From Deltaproteobacteria bacterium (GTDB lineage Bacteria; Myxococcota; Myxococcia; Myxococcales; Anaeromyxobacteraceae): a DNA stretch of 64,000 bases. The stretch is from NCBI GenBank assembly GCA_016214955.1, contig JACRMN010000012.1, positions 124,001-188,000 on the forward strand, given 5' to 3'. Shown piece by piece: positions 1 to 9,093 of the stretch. The position numbers were made by a program, and so were the translations under genes. Numbering within the stretch: position 1 is the stretch's first letter; every line of letters starts with the position of its first letter. Below the pieces are notes generated by a model. That model ran no database searches. It was not told the DNA's origin and saw nothing but the letters and a program-made list of their open reading frames with translations.

Positions 1-172
1 CGAAGTCCACCGGCTGCCCCTCCACGCGCCGGGTGGCGCAGCGGCCGCCCACCCCGCGGGCCCGCTCCAGCACCTCCACCGGCCGCCCGGCATCGGCCAG
101 GGCGCGGGCACAGGAGAGCCCCGCCACGCCGGCGCCCAGAACCAGGACGCGGGATCCCTCGCGGCGGGTCAT
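1..172 (-). CDS. FAD/NAD(P)-dependent oxidoreductase, N-terminal fragment
   Basis: Only the first 57 codons lie in the window; the gene continues beyond base 1. The N-terminus carries the dinucleotide-binding fingerprint [12 protein letters not shown] followed about 20 residues later by an acidic strand end (VEVLERA) and a GG-x-CATRR segment. This is the pattern of renalase-like and amine-oxidase-like flavoproteins, where the glycine loop binds the ADP part of FAD. The substrate cannot be inferred from the fragment. The start is the ATG complementary to 170-172. The gene is divergent from the benzoate operon, with a 335-bp gap between them. Confidence 0.75.
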   Translation of the reverse strand, partial: MTRREGSRVLVLGAGVAGLSCARALADAGRPVEVLERARGVGGRCATRRVEGQPVDF

Positions 173-391
173 GGGGGAAGTGTAGCGCCGGACCCCCGGG
201 AGCGCCTGCGGTCAAGGCGCCCGGCGCTCCTCGTCACCTTGTGCGCATGGCTCGATCCGGAAGGCGGCTCCGGCCGGCGCGCCCGCTGCGCGGCCTACCG
301 CTCCGGGCGGGGCCGGTCACGAGCCAACCGCCCGTCCCGGCGCCGGAAACCCGCGCTCCTCGCCTCCGCCCGCGCCCTCCCGATCGAGGAG

Positions 392-421
392 TTGACGCCC
401 TTCGAAGAATTCTGGTACTGC
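392..421 (+). promoter_or_regulatory. Candidate promoter of the bcr operon
   Basis: TTGACG at 392-397 matches the sigma-70 -35 consensus at five of six positions. The -10 position, 17-18 bp downstream, is poor (GGTACT or TACTGC), although the second reading has an upstream TG like an extended -10. The -10 side is overlapped by the inverted repeat at 412-429, so a repressor bound there would block the promoter. The weak -10 would also fit an activator-dependent promoter. This is seen by eye only, with no transcription start data. Confidence 0.3.
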
Positions 422-429
422 TTTACCAG
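412..429. promoter_or_regulatory. Operator-like inverted repeat, CYGGTAC motif copy 1
   Basis: CTGGTA-CTGCTT-TACCAG is a perfect 6-bp inverted repeat with a 6-bp spacer, about 80 bp before the had start codon. Related 18-bp sequences occur at 18655-18672 and 59561-59578, each upstream of another aromatic-acid operon. The shared core is CYGGTACYRCWWTNCCAG. The symmetry and recurrence suggest the binding site of one dimeric regulator. The protein is not identified. Confidence 0.6.
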
Positions 430-507
430 TTTCCGCCGAGACACCAACCCATGGCCCGCAGGCGACGGCGCGCGCGACGCCGCGCGGAGCGGGCAGAGGA
501 GGTGGAC

Positions 508-1572
508 GTGACGCCGCATCGCTGGGTGATGAAGGCAGTGGGCGAGCCGATGGTGCAGGAGACCCTCACCCTCGCGGCGCCCCCCGCCGGCGAGGTGATC
601 GTCGAGGTGGCGGGCTGCGGCGTCTGCCACACCGACCTCGGCTACTACTACGACGGCGTCCGCACCAACATGGCGCTGCCGCTGGCCCTGGGCCACGAGA
701 TCAGCGGCCGGGTGGTGCAGGCCGGCGCCGGGGCCGAGGGCTGGCTGGGCAAGGCGGTGCTGGTCCCGGCGGTGATCCCCTGCGGCTCCTGCGACGCCTG
801 CCGCCGCGGCAAGGGCACCATCTGCCCCGGCCAGAAGATGCCCGGCAACGACATCCACGGCGGCTTCGCCAGCCACGTCACCGTGCCGGCCCGCGGGCTC
901 TGCGCGGTGGACGAGGCCCGGCTCCAGAAGGCCGGCCTGGCGCTGGCCGACGTCTCGGTGGTGGCCGACGCCGTCACCACCCCCTACCAGGCCGCGGTCC
1001 AGGCGGGCGTCTGCCCCGGCGACCTCGCCATCGTCATCGGCGTGGGCGGCGTGGGCTCCTACTGCGTGCAGGTGGCGGCGGCCATGGGCGCCAGGGTGGT
1101 GGCCATCGACGTCGACGCCGCCAAGCTGGCCGCGGTGGCCCAGAACGGCGCCGGCAAGACCCTCAACGCCCGCGAGCACGACCAGAAGGCCCTCAAGAAG
1201 GAGATCGGCGAGTTCGCCAGGCAGAACGGCCTGCGCTCCCGCGAGTGGAAGATCTTCGAGTGCTCCGGCAGCGGCGCCGGCCAGGCCACCGCCTGGGGCC
1301 TCCTGGTCCACGGCGCCACGCTGGCGGTGGTGGGCTTCACCATGGACAAGGTGGAGGTCCGCCTCTCCAACCTCATGGCCTTCCACGCCCGGGCGCTCGG
1401 CAACTGGGGCTGCCCGCCGGAGCTCTACCCCGCCGCCCTCGACCTGGTCCTCGACGGCAAGGTGAAGGTGGCCCCGTTCATCCAGCGCTTCCCGCTGGCC
1501 GAAATCAACCAGGTCCTGCACGACGTGCACGACCGGAAGATCACCCGCCGCGCCATCCTGGTTCCGGCCTAG
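508..1572 (+). CDS. had: 6-hydroxycyclohex-1-ene-1-carbonyl-CoA dehydrogenase
   Basis: An NAD-dependent, zinc-type alcohol dehydrogenase of 354 residues. In the anaerobic benzoyl-CoA pathway it oxidises 6-hydroxycyclohex-1-ene-1-carbonyl-CoA to the 6-oxo compound. Visible are the catalytic zinc segment GCGVCHTD (about residues 36-43), GHE (about 62-64), a four-cysteine structural zinc lobe (CGSCDAC...C, about 91-105) and the Rossmann loop GVGGVGSY. The string [10 protein letters not shown] is, from memory, typical of Had proteins. I chose the GTG at 508 because agaggagg lies at normal spacing before it; an ATG at 529 is the alternative. It is first in an operon with oah and dch, which supports the pathway assignment. 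Confidence 0.9.
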   Translation: MTPHRWVMKAVGEPMVQETLTLAAPPAGEVIVEVAGCGVCHTDLGYYYDGVRTNMALPLALGHEISGRVVQAGAGAEGWLGKAVLVPAVIPCGSCDACRRGKGTICPGQKMPGNDIHGGFASHVTVPARGLCAVDEARLQKAGLALADVSVVADAVTTPYQAAVQAGVCPGDLAIVIGVGGVGSYCVQVAAAMGARVVAIDVDAAKLAAVAQNGAGKTLNAREHDQKALKKEIGEFARQNGLRSREWKIFECSGSGAGQATAWGLLVHGATLAVVGFTMDKVEVRLSNLMAFHARALGNWGCPPELYPAALDLVLDGKVKVAPFIQRFPLAEINQVLHDVHDRKITRRAILVPA

Positions 1573-1590
1573 GCCGGGAGGAGACCGACC

Positions 1591-2724
1591 GTGAAGCCCA
1601 AGACCGAAGCCGTCGTCGCCGCCACCGCCCCCAAGTCGCTCAAGGACCACGACCTGGCGCCGCGGATCGAGGGGCAGGGCGTCCGCTACGAGAAGAAGCC
1701 GGCCCGGGACCCCAAGGGCAACGTGGTGCCCGGCCTCTACAACGTCTGGATCACCCTCGACAACCCGTCCCAGTACAACTCCTACACCACGGCGATGGTG
1801 AAGCAGGTGATCCTCGGCTTCCGCGCCGCCGGGAACGAGCGCGACGTGGTGGCGGTGGTCTTCACGGGCTCCGGCGACAAGGCCTTCTGCACCGGCGGCA
1901 ACACCAAGGAGTACGCCGAGTACTACGCCGGCAACCCGCAGGAGTACCGGCAGTACATGCGGCTCTTCAACGACATGGTCAGCGCCATCCTCGGCTGCGA
2001 CAGGCCGGTGGTGTGCCGGGTCAACGGCATGCGCATCGGCGGCGGCCAGGAGATCGGCATGGCCTGCGACTTCTCGGTGGCCCAGGACCTGGCCCGGTTC
2101 GGCCAGGCCGGCCCCAAGCACGGCTCGGCGCCCATCGGCGGCGCCACCGACTTCCTGCCGCTGCTGGTGGCCTCGGAGCGGGCCATGGAGTCGGGCGTGC
2201 TCTGCGAGCCCTGGAGCGCGCACCGCGCCTACCGCGAGGGGATGATCACCGACGTGGTCCCGGCGCTGAAGGTGGACGGCAAGTGGGTGGCCAACCCCAC
2301 CGTCGTCACCGACCGGATGTTCGACGAGTGGGGCCGCATCGTCCACGGCGAGCAGAAGACCGGGGCGGCGCTGGAGGAGGGCAAGGCGCTCCTCAAGAAG
2401 GGCACGGTGGACCTCTCGCTCCTCGACGAGAAGGTGGAGCAGCTCTGCGGGAAGCTCCTGCTCACCTTCCCCGACTGCACCACCAAGTCGATCCAGGAGC
2501 TGCGCAAGCCCAAGCTGGCCGCCTGGAACCTCAACAAGGAGAACAGCCGCGACTGGCTGGGCCTCAACATGATGACCGAGGCCCGCACCGGCTTCCGCGC
2601 CTTCAACGAGGGCACCCGGGAGGATCGCGAGGCCGACTTCATCGGCCTGCGCCAGGCCCTGGCCCGGGGCACGCCCTGGAGCGTCGAGCTCACCGAGAGC
2701 CTGCTGCCGGGCAAGGGGAAGTGA
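1591..2724 (+). CDS. oah: 6-oxocyclohex-1-ene-1-carbonyl-CoA hydrolase
   Basis: A crotonase-superfamily protein of 377 residues, the usual Oah length. The enzyme adds water twice to 6-oxocyclohex-1-ene-1-carbonyl-CoA and opens the ring, giving 3-hydroxypimelyl-CoA. The sequence shows an oxyanion-type segment (FCTGGNTKEYAEYY) and a second glycine-rich helix start (RIGGGQEIGMACDFSVAQD), with the long C-terminal extension that separates Oah from ordinary enoyl-CoA hydratases. A GTG start follows a strong GGGAGGAGA site 18 bp after had. Its place between had and dch fits the known order of chemistry in the benzoyl-CoA pathway. Confidence 0.92.
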   Translation: MKPKTEAVVAATAPKSLKDHDLAPRIEGQGVRYEKKPARDPKGNVVPGLYNVWITLDNPSQYNSYTTAMVKQVILGFRAAGNERDVVAVVFTGSGDKAFCTGGNTKEYAEYYAGNPQEYRQYMRLFNDMVSAILGCDRPVVCRVNGMRIGGGQEIGMACDFSVAQDLARFGQAGPKHGSAPIGGATDFLPLLVASERAMESGVLCEPWSAHRAYREGMITDVVPALKVDGKWVANPTVVTDRMFDEWGRIVHGEQKTGAALEEGKALLKKGTVDLSLLDEKVEQLCGKLLLTFPDCTTKSIQELRKPKLAAWNLNKENSRDWLGLNMMTEARTGFRAFNEGTREDREADFIGLRQALARGTPWSVELTESLLPGKGK

Positions 2725-2725
2725 G

Positions 2726-3496
2726 ATGGCCGACTCTCCCCTCCGGGTCTGGAAGGAGCGCGACGACAAGCTCCTGCGGCTGCGGCTCGCCCGCCCCAAG
2801 GCCAACATCGTCGACGCCCAGATGATCGCCGCCCTCGACGCCGCCTACGCCGCGGCCGAGGGCGACGCCAAGCTGCGCGCCGTGCTGCTCGACGCCGAGG
2901 GGAGCCACTTCTCCTTCGGCGCCAGCGTCGAGGAGCACCTGCCGGCCACGGTGGAGGCCATGCTCCGCGGCCTCCACGCCCTGGTGCTGCGGATGCTGGC
3001 CTGCCCGGTGCCCACCCTGGTGGCCATCCGCGGCCAGTGCCTGGGCGGGGGCCTGGAGGTGGCGGCCGCCGGCCACCTGCTCTTCGCCGCCCCCGAGGCC
3101 AAGCTGGGCCAGCCCGAGATCGTGCTCGGCGTCTTCCCGCCCTTCGCCTCCTGCATCCTCCCCGAGCGTTTGCCCCGCGCCGCCGCCGAGGACCTGCTCC
3201 TCTCCGGCCGCTCCATCGACGGCAAGGAGGCCCACCGGCTCGGCCTGGTGAACGCCGTGGCCGACGACCCCGAGGCCGCGGCCCTGGCCTACTTCGACGC
3301 CCACCTGGCCAGGCACTCGGCCGCCTCGCTGCGGCTCGGCACCGCCGCGGCCCGGTACGACATGGTGGAGCGCGTGCGCCACAAGCTCGGCGAGCTGGAG
3401 CGCCGCTACCTGGGCACGCTCATGAAGACCCACGACGCCCTGGAGGGGCTCGCCGCCTTCCTCGAGAAGCGCCCGCCCCGCTGGGAGGACCGCTAG
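2726..3496 (+). CDS. dch: Cyclohexa-1,5-diene-1-carbonyl-CoA hydratase
   Basis: A crotonase-fold hydratase of 256 residues. It hydrates the dienoyl-CoA made by benzoyl-CoA reductase to 6-hydroxycyclohex-1-ene-1-carbonyl-CoA, the substrate of the had product. Recognisable parts are the CoA-binding/oxyanion segment FSFGASVEEHLP and the second oxyanion stretch GQCLGGGLEVAAAGHLLFA, followed by EIVLGVFPP. The C-terminal EKRPPRW resembles the end of known Dch proteins. It starts 1 bp after the oah stop and ends 2 bp before bcrC, so it is translated within the same operon. Confidence 0.92.
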   Translation: MADSPLRVWKERDDKLLRLRLARPKANIVDAQMIAALDAAYAAAEGDAKLRAVLLDAEGSHFSFGASVEEHLPATVEAMLRGLHALVLRMLACPVPTLVAIRGQCLGGGLEVAAAGHLLFAAPEAKLGQPEIVLGVFPPFASCILPERLPRAAAEDLLLSGRSIDGKEAHRLGLVNAVADDPEAAALAYFDAHLARHSAASLRLGTAAARYDMVERVRHKLGELERRYLGTLMKTHDALEGLAAFLEKRPPRWEDR

Positions 3497-3498
3497 CC

Positions 3499-4680
3499 AT
3501 GACCGTGACCAACCGCGGCACCGCGCAGATCACCGCCTGGTGCCAGGAGCTGTTCGACGACCTCGACTTCACCGTGGCCCGCAAGTGGAAGGCGGCCGCC
3601 CCGGGGCGCGGCGTGGTGGCCTACATGCCGGTCTACGTGCCCCGCGAGCTCATCCACGCCGCCGGCATGCTGCCGCTCGGCATCCTCGGCGGCGGCGAGA
3701 ACCTCGAGGTCATCCACGGCGACGCCTACTACCAGAGCTACATCTGCCGCATCCCGCGCTCCACGCTGGAGCTGGGCATCACCGGCAAGCTCGACTTCGT
3801 GGACGGGTTCCTCTTCCCCTCCATCTGCGACGTCATCCGCAACCTCTCCGGCATCTGGAAGCTGCTCTTCCCCAAGGTCTACGTCCGGTACTTCGACGTG
3901 CCCCAGACCTACGTGGACGACACCGGCGGCAGCTTCTACGTGCAGGAGATGCAGGAGCTGCGCGAGGGGCTGGAGCACGTCACCGGGCGCAAGATCACCG
4001 ACGAGGCCCTGCGCGACTCCATCGCCGTCTACAACCAGAACCGCCGCCTGATCCGCGACCTCTACGCCCTGCGCTCCAGGGCGCCGTGGCTGGTGCCCAC
4101 CAGCGAGCTCTACCTGCTGCTGCGCGCCGGGATGGTGCTGCCGGTCGAGGAGCACAGCCAGCTCGTCACCGAGTACCTGGCGGCGGCCCAGGCCGAGCAG
4201 AGGCCCATGCGCGACAACTGCCGGGTGGTGATGAACGGCCTGTTCTGCGAGCAGCCGCCGCTCAACCTCATCAAGGCCATCGAGATGTCGGGCTGCTACG
4301 TGGTGGACGACGACTTCATGCTCGTCACCCGCTGGCTCCTCGACGACGTGCCGGTGGCCGGCGACCCGCTGCAGAACCTCTCCACCGCCTTCCTGCACCG
4401 CTCGATGGAGACCTCGGCCAAGTACCAGCCCGACCTGGCCCAGAAGGGCAAGTACCTCATCGACTCGGTGCGCGAGAACGGCGCCGAGGGCGTCATCTTC
4501 GCGGCCCCCAGCTTCTGCGACCCGGCGCTGCTGGAGCGCCCCATGCTGGAGACCCGGCTCGACGCGGTGGACGTGCCGCACATCGGCTTCAAGTACGCGG
4601 AGAACTCGGGCCAGATGCAGCCGGTCCGCGAGCAGGCCGGCACCTTCGCCGACTCCATCAAGCTCTGGAGCACGCCATGA
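3499..4680 (+). CDS. bcrC: Benzoyl-CoA reductase, subunit C
   Basis: 393 residues of the 2-hydroxyacyl-CoA dehydratase D-component superfamily. With BcrB it forms the substrate-reducing half of class I, ATP-dependent benzoyl-CoA reductase, which reduces benzoyl-CoA by two electrons to cyclohexa-1,5-diene-1-carbonyl-CoA. Conserved cysteines expected to ligate the [4Fe-4S] cluster are visible in [19 protein letters not shown] and [13 protein letters not shown]. The N-terminal [20 protein letters not shown] is typical of this family. The last four bases overlap the bcrB start (ATGA), which ties the two subunits translationally. The class I type is clear because BcrA and BcrD follow. Confidence 0.94.
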   Translation: MTVTNRGTAQITAWCQELFDDLDFTVARKWKAAAPGRGVVAYMPVYVPRELIHAAGMLPLGILGGGENLEVIHGDAYYQSYICRIPRSTLELGITGKLDFVDGFLFPSICDVIRNLSGIWKLLFPKVYVRYFDVPQTYVDDTGGSFYVQEMQELREGLEHVTGRKITDEALRDSIAVYNQNRRLIRDLYALRSRAPWLVPTSELYLLLRAGMVLPVEEHSQLVTEYLAAAQAEQRPMRDNCRVVMNGLFCEQPPLNLIKAIEMSGCYVVDDDFMLVTRWLLDDVPVAGDPLQNLSTAFLHRSMETSAKYQPDLAQKGKYLIDSVRENGAEGVIFAAPSFCDPALLERPMLETRLDAVDVPHIGFKYAENSGQMQPVREQAGTFADSIKLWSTP

Positions 4681-5990
4681 CCCCGAAGACCCCCGCCGCC
4701 GCCCCTTCCCCCCGCGAGGTGGTGAAGGAGCTCTCGATGGTGAAGCAGAAGGAGATGATCGCCGCCAACTACGACGCCATCACCAGCGCGCCGGAGACCG
4801 GCAGGAAGGTGGCCTCCACCTTCGTGCCCGGCAACCTCAACGAGCTGCTGATGTGCTTCGACCTCCTCAACAACCTCCCCGAGATCAACGCCATCCAGAA
4901 CGGGATGAAGAAGGTCTCGGGCGACTACATCAACGAGGCCGAGAAGCGCGGCCACTCCGAGGACGTCTGCACCTACGTGAAGGCCGACCTGGGCATGATG
5001 GCCAAGGGGAACATCGCCCCCAACGGCAAGCCGCTGCCCCGGCCCGACGTGCTGCTGCTCAGCTACACCGGCTGCTTCACCTTCATGAAGTGGTTCGAGC
5101 TGGTGCGCGACGAGTACAAGTGCCCGACGATCATGCTGCAGGTGCCCTACCAGGCCGACGGCAAGATCACGGCCAACATGCGCAGCTACATCGTCAAGCA
5201 GCTCAAGGACGACGTCATCCCCACGCTGGAGAAGGTCTCGGGGGTGAAGTTCGACATCGACCGGCTGCGCGAGTACCTGCGCGAGTCGGCCAAGGCCGAG
5301 GACGACTTCGTCTGGGTGATGCAGAGCGCCAAGAAGAAGCCCTCGCCCATCGACGCCTACTTCGGGGGCGTCTACTACATCGGCCCCATCTTCACCGCCT
5401 TCCGCGGCACCAGGGACGCCACCGAGTACTACCGGCTGCTCCGCGGCGAGATCGAGGAGCGCATCGCCAAGGGGCTCGGGCCGGTGACGCCCGAGGGCGA
5501 CATGAAGAGCCAGAAGTACCGCCTGGTGGTGGAGGGCCCGCCCAACTGGACCAGCTTCCGCGAGTTCTGGAAGATGTTCTACGACGAGGGCGCGGTGGTG
5601 GTGGCCTCCTCCTACACCAAGGTGGGCGGCACCTACGACTTCGGCTTCCGCCACGACCCCGACCACCCGCTGGAGACGCTGGCCGACTACTGCCTGGGCG
5701 TCTACACCAACCGCTCGCTGCCCATGCGGGTGGACCTGCTCGAGAACTACATGCGGGAGTACGACGCCGACGGGCTGCTCATCAACTCCATCAAGAGCTG
5801 CAACAGCTTCTCGGCCGGCCAGCTGATGATCATGCGCGAGATCGAGAAGCGCACCGGCAAGCCCGGGGCCTTCATCGAGACCGACCTGGTGGACCCCCGC
5901 TACTTCTCCGCCGCCAACGTCAAGAACCGCCTGGAGAGCTACTTCCAGATGATCGACCAGAAGCGGAAGAGCGTGGCCTCGGCCGCCTAG
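4677..5990 (+). CDS. bcrB: Benzoyl-CoA reductase, subunit B
   Basis: 437 residues, the expected size of BcrB. It is the partner of BcrC in the aromatic-substrate-binding half of the reductase. The sequence shows [10 protein letters not shown] near the N-terminus, [14 protein letters not shown] with a conserved cysteine, and [14 protein letters not shown] near the C-terminus, where the cysteine is a likely cluster ligand. It starts with the ATG at 4677, inside the bcrC stop region (ATGA overlap), and is followed 11 bp later by bcrA with a GGGG-type ribosome-binding site. No truncation or substitution is obvious. Confidence 0.94.
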   Translation: MTPKTPAAAPSPREVVKELSMVKQKEMIAANYDAITSAPETGRKVASTFVPGNLNELLMCFDLLNNLPEINAIQNGMKKVSGDYINEAEKRGHSEDVCTYVKADLGMMAKGNIAPNGKPLPRPDVLLLSYTGCFTFMKWFELVRDEYKCPTIMLQVPYQADGKITANMRSYIVKQLKDDVIPTLEKVSGVKFDIDRLREYLRESAKAEDDFVWVMQSAKKKPSPIDAYFGGVYYIGPIFTAFRGTRDATEYYRLLRGEIEERIAKGLGPVTPEGDMKSQKYRLVVEGPPNWTSFREFWKMFYDEGAVVVASSYTKVGGTYDFGFRHDPDHPLETLADYCLGVYTNRSLPMRVDLLENYMREYDADGLLINSIKSCNSFSAGQLMIMREIEKRTGKPGAFIETDLVDPRYFSAANVKNRLESYFQMIDQKRKSVASAA

Positions 5991-6001
5991 GGGGATCGAC
6001 A

Positions 6002-7303
6002 ATGAAGTGCTTCATCGGCATCGACCTGGGCTCGACCACCACCAAGGCGGTGGTCATGGACGAGAACGCCCAGGTGCTGGGGCGCGGCATCACCAACTCC
6101 CGCTCCAACTACGACACCGCCGCCGCGGTCTCCAAGCAGGAGGCGCTCATCGACGCGCGCTTCACGCTCTTCCGCCGCGGCCTCTCCGGCGTGCCGGCGC
6201 TGGCCGGCAAGGTGGACGGCTTCCTCGGCGACCTGGAGCGCAGCTTCCGCCACGTGCAGTTCCTGGAGCAGGTGGACGACCTCGAGGCCACCTGCACCAA
6301 GAACTCCAAGGGGCTGCGCTTCGCCGGCAGCGAGGCGGCGCTGGCCCGGACGGTGGCCGAGGTCTTCCGGCAGCTCCGCGAGGAGTCGGGGGCCCTCTTC
6401 GCCCCCGGCGCCCGGCGCAAGAGCGACTTCTTCCGCGACATCGCCGGCGCCCGCTTCGTCACCCTGGCCGAGCCGGTGTGCAAGGCAGAGGGGCTCTCCT
6501 TCGAGCTGCTCCTCAACGTCTACGACAAGTCGATCATCGAGGTGGAGAACCGCCCGCCCTCGGGCGCCATGGAGGGCAAGTTCCTGCGCGCCCTCGACAG
6601 GACCCTGGCCGGCGCGTCGCTCCCCAAGGACGACGTGGCCCGGCCGGTGAAGGCCGCCCTGGAGATCCCGCTGGAGGAGACCTACGTGGTGGGCACCGGC
6701 TACGGCCGGGTGCGGCTCCCGTTCCCCAAGGAGCACATCCGCTCCGAGATCCTCTGCCACGGCCTCGGCGCCCACATCATGTACGCCGACACCCGCACCG
6801 TGCTCGACATCGGCGGCCAGGACACCAAGGCCATCCAGGTGGACAAGGACGGCATCGTCGAGAACTTCCAGATGAACGACCGCTGCGCCGCCGGCACCGG
6901 GCGCTACCTGGGCTACGTGGCCGACGAGATGAAGATGGGCCTCCACGAGCTCGGCCCCATGGCCATGAAGGCCACCAAGACCCTGCGCATCAACTCCACC
7001 TGCACCGTCTTCGCCGGCGCCGAGCTGCGCGACAGGCTGGCGCTGGGCGACAAGCGCGAGGACATCCTGGCCGGCCTGCACCGGGCCATCATCCTGCGGG
7101 CCATGTCGATCATCTCCCGCTCCGGCGGCATCCGCGACCAGTTCACCTTCACCGGCGGCGTCGCCAAGAACGAGGCCGCGGTCAAGGAGCTGCGCAAGCT
7201 CATCAAGGAGAACTACGGCGACGTCACCATCAACATCAACCCGGATTCCATCTACACCGGCGCGCTGGGTGGCGCCGCCTTCGCCCTCCGGGCGGTGGCC
7301 TAG
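6002..7303 (+). CDS. bcrA: Benzoyl-CoA reductase, ATPase subunit A
   Basis: 433 residues of the BadF/BadG/BcrA/BcrD ASKHA ATPase family. BcrA and BcrD form the electron-activating half of the enzyme: they hydrolyse ATP, share a bridging [4Fe-4S] cluster and deliver low-potential electrons from ferredoxin to BcrBC. Seen are the phosphate-1 loop [12 protein letters not shown] at the N-terminus, [10 protein letters not shown] as phosphate-2, the cluster cysteines in [12 protein letters not shown] and [11 protein letters not shown], and the adenosine loop FTGGVAKN. The longer size compared with BcrD, with an inserted middle region, distinguishes A from D. The ATG at 6002 follows gggatcga. Confidence 0.94.
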   Translation: MKCFIGIDLGSTTTKAVVMDENAQVLGRGITNSRSNYDTAAAVSKQEALIDARFTLFRRGLSGVPALAGKVDGFLGDLERSFRHVQFLEQVDDLEATCTKNSKGLRFAGSEAALARTVAEVFRQLREESGALFAPGARRKSDFFRDIAGARFVTLAEPVCKAEGLSFELLLNVYDKSIIEVENRPPSGAMEGKFLRALDRTLAGASLPKDDVARPVKAALEIPLEETYVVGTGYGRVRLPFPKEHIRSEILCHGLGAHIMYADTRTVLDIGGQDTKAIQVDKDGIVENFQMNDRCAAGTGRYLGYVADEMKMGLHELGPMAMKATKTLRINSTCTVFAGAELRDRLALGDKREDILAGLHRAIILRAMSIISRSGGIRDQFTFTGGVAKNEAAVKELRKLIKENYGDVTININPDSIYTGALGGAAFALRAVA

Positions 7304-7313
7304 GAGACACGCG

Positions 7314-8174
7314 ATGAGGAAGATCACCGCGGGCATCGACGTCGGGACCGGGTGCGTCAAGGCCGTGCTCTTCGAGCACGGCGAGGGCGCGCCCCGCTGG
7401 CTGGCACGCGCCTGCGAGCGCATCCGCCAGCGCGATCCCTACCAGCTGGCCGAGGAGGCCTACCTGGGCCTCCTGGCCGAGCAGAAGCTGGAGAGGAAGG
7501 ACGTGGCCTACGTGGCCACCACCGGCGACGGCGAGAACCTGACCTTCGCCACCGGCCACTTCTACTCCATGACCACCCACGCCCGCGGCGCCGTCTTCCT
7601 CGACGCCAGCACCCGGGCGGTGGTGGACGTGGGCGCCCTCCACGGCCGCGCCATGCGCACCGACGGCCGCGGCAAGGTGCTCAGCTACAAGATGACCAGC
7701 CAGTGCGCCTCGGGCTCGGGCCAGTTCCTCGAGAACATCGCCCGCTACCTGGGCATCGCCCAGGACGAGATCGGCGCGCTCTCCATCCAGGGCAAGAACC
7801 CGGAGAAGGTCTCCTCCATCTGCGCGGTGCTGGCCGAGACCGACGTCATCAACATGGTCTCCCGCGGCATCAGCGCCTCCAACATCCTCCGCGGCATCCA
7901 CGTCTCCATGGCCGGCCGCCTGGCGTCGCTGGTGAAGGGGGTGGCCGCCATGGAGGGCACGGTGCTGATGACCGGCGGCCTGGCGCTGGACCAGGGGCTG
8001 GTGGCCGCCACCCAGGAGGCGCTGGCCGAGACGCGCAGCCCGCTGGTGGTGCGCACCCACCCGGACGCCATCCACGCCGGCGCCATCGGCGCCGCCCTCT
8101 GGGGCGCCTTCCGGTACGACAAGCTGCAGGCGCGCGGACAGCTGGGCGGCCAGGCCGCCGGGCGGGCGGCATGA
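7314..8174 (+). CDS. bcrD: Benzoyl-CoA reductase, ATPase subunit D
   Basis: 286 residues, the second ASKHA ATPase subunit of class I benzoyl-CoA reductase. The phosphate loop is GIDVGTGCVKAVL, the cluster cysteines sit in SQCASGSGQFLE and SSICAVLAETD, and the adenosine motif is MTGGLALDQG. The start ATG at 7314 follows AGGAGA. The stop overlaps the ATG of the following acetyltransferase gene (ATGA), so that protein should be made in proportion to BcrD. No ferredoxin gene lies next to it, unlike the Thauera-type cluster as I remember it. Confidence 0.93.
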   Translation: MRKITAGIDVGTGCVKAVLFEHGEGAPRWLARACERIRQRDPYQLAEEAYLGLLAEQKLERKDVAYVATTGDGENLTFATGHFYSMTTHARGAVFLDASTRAVVDVGALHGRAMRTDGRGKVLSYKMTSQCASGSGQFLENIARYLGIAQDEIGALSIQGKNPEKVSSICAVLAETDVINMVSRGISASNILRGIHVSMAGRLASLVKGVAAMEGTVLMTGGLALDQGLVAATQEALAETRSPLVVRTHPDAIHAGAIGAALWGAFRYDKLQARGQLGGQAAGRAA

Positions 8175-9082
8175 GCGACACGAGCGCCATCCGGCCCCTG
8201 GCGGCCGCCGACCTCGCCCGCATCGTCGAGATCGACGGGGCCACCAGCGGCCGGCCCCGCCGCGCCTTCTACGAGAAGCGCTTCGCCGAGCTGGCCTCCG
8301 ACGCCGGCAGCACCCTGGCCCTGGCCGCCGAGCGCGGCGGGCGGGTGATCGGCTTCGCCTTCGCGCACCTGCTCGACGGCGAGTTCGGCGGATCGGCCAA
8401 GGTGGGCGTGCTCGACGCCGTGGGCGTGGCCCAGGAGTTCCGGGGCGGCGGCGTGGCCACCGCGCTCCAGGCCCACCTGGAGCGGGAGCTGCAGCGGCGC
8501 GGGGTGCAGGAGCTCCGCACCCAGGCCGACTGGACCGAGCACGGCCTGGCCTCCTTCTTCTCCTCCTCCGGCTTCGCGCTGGCCCCGCGCCTGGTGCTGG
8601 TCCGCGACGTGGAGGAGCCCACCCTCGACGAGTTCGACTGGACCGAGCTGCCGGTGCGCTCCATGACCGAGGGCGACCTCCCGGCCCTGGTCCGCATCGA
8701 CAAGAAGCACACCGGCCGCGATCGCAGCAGCTACTACCGCCGCAAGGCCCATGAGGCGCTGCGGCAGTCCGGGGTGCGGGTCTCCCTGGTGGCCGAGATC
8801 GACGCCCAGTTCGCCGGCTTCCTCATGGCGCGGGTGGACCTGGGCGACTTCGGGCGCACCGAGCCCACCGCCGTGCTCGACACCCTCGGCGTGGATCCGG
8901 CCTTCGCCGGCAAGCAGGTGGGCCGGGCGCTGCTGGAGCAGCTGCTCAACAACCTGCGGTCGCTGCGGGTGGAGCGGGTGCTCACCGAGGTGGAGTGGGA
9001 CCACTTCGACCTGCTCCGCTTCCTGCGGCGCGGCGGCTTCAAGCTCTCGCAGCGGCTCACCTTCCAGAAGAAGCTCGCCTAG
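8171..9082 (+). CDS. Tandem GNAT-domain N-acetyltransferase
   Basis: 303 residues with two GNAT folds in a row. Domain 1 (about 1-150) has the acetyl-CoA loop region VGVAQEFRGGGVATAL; domain 2 (about 155-303) has LGVDPAFAGKQVGRALL. Each is preceded by an IRPL/VRSM-type start strand. GNAT proteins transfer an acetyl group from acetyl-CoA to an amine, often a protein lysine. It is translationally coupled to bcrD (ATGA) and sits upstream of the benzoate-CoA ligase. From knowledge of Rhodopseudomonas palustris, aromatic acyl-CoA ligases are silenced by lysine acetylation. A role in acetylating the ligase is inference; the target is unknown. Confidence 0.85.
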   Translation: MSDTSAIRPLAAADLARIVEIDGATSGRPRRAFYEKRFAELASDAGSTLALAAERGGRVIGFAFAHLLDGEFGGSAKVGVLDAVGVAQEFRGGGVATALQAHLERELQRRGVQELRTQADWTEHGLASFFSSSGFALAPRLVLVRDVEEPTLDEFDWTELPVRSMTEGDLPALVRIDKKHTGRDRSSYYRRKAHEALRQSGVRVSLVAEIDAQFAGFLMARVDLGDFGRTEPTAVLDTLGVDPAFAGKQVGRALLEQLLNNLRSLRVERVLTEVEWDHFDLLRFLRRGGFKLSQRLTFQKKLA

Positions 9083-9093
9083 GAGGCCCTTTC

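Larger units (their letters stand above)
173..507. other. Divergent intergenic region upstream of the bcr operon
   Basis: These 335 bp lie between a leftward oxidoreductase gene and the rightward had gene. Frames are open here only because of the high G+C; none gives a recognisable protein. The region holds a TTGACG element at 392-397, an 18-bp inverted repeat at 412-429 and a good ribosome-binding site (agaggagg) just before the had start. Nothing else stands out. Confidence 0.6.

Noticed and set aside
295-2808. Long minus-strand open frame opposite had and oah
   Set aside because: Low-complexity composition (runs of His, Ala, Gly, Val) and no family resemblance; the opposite strand has clear enzymes.
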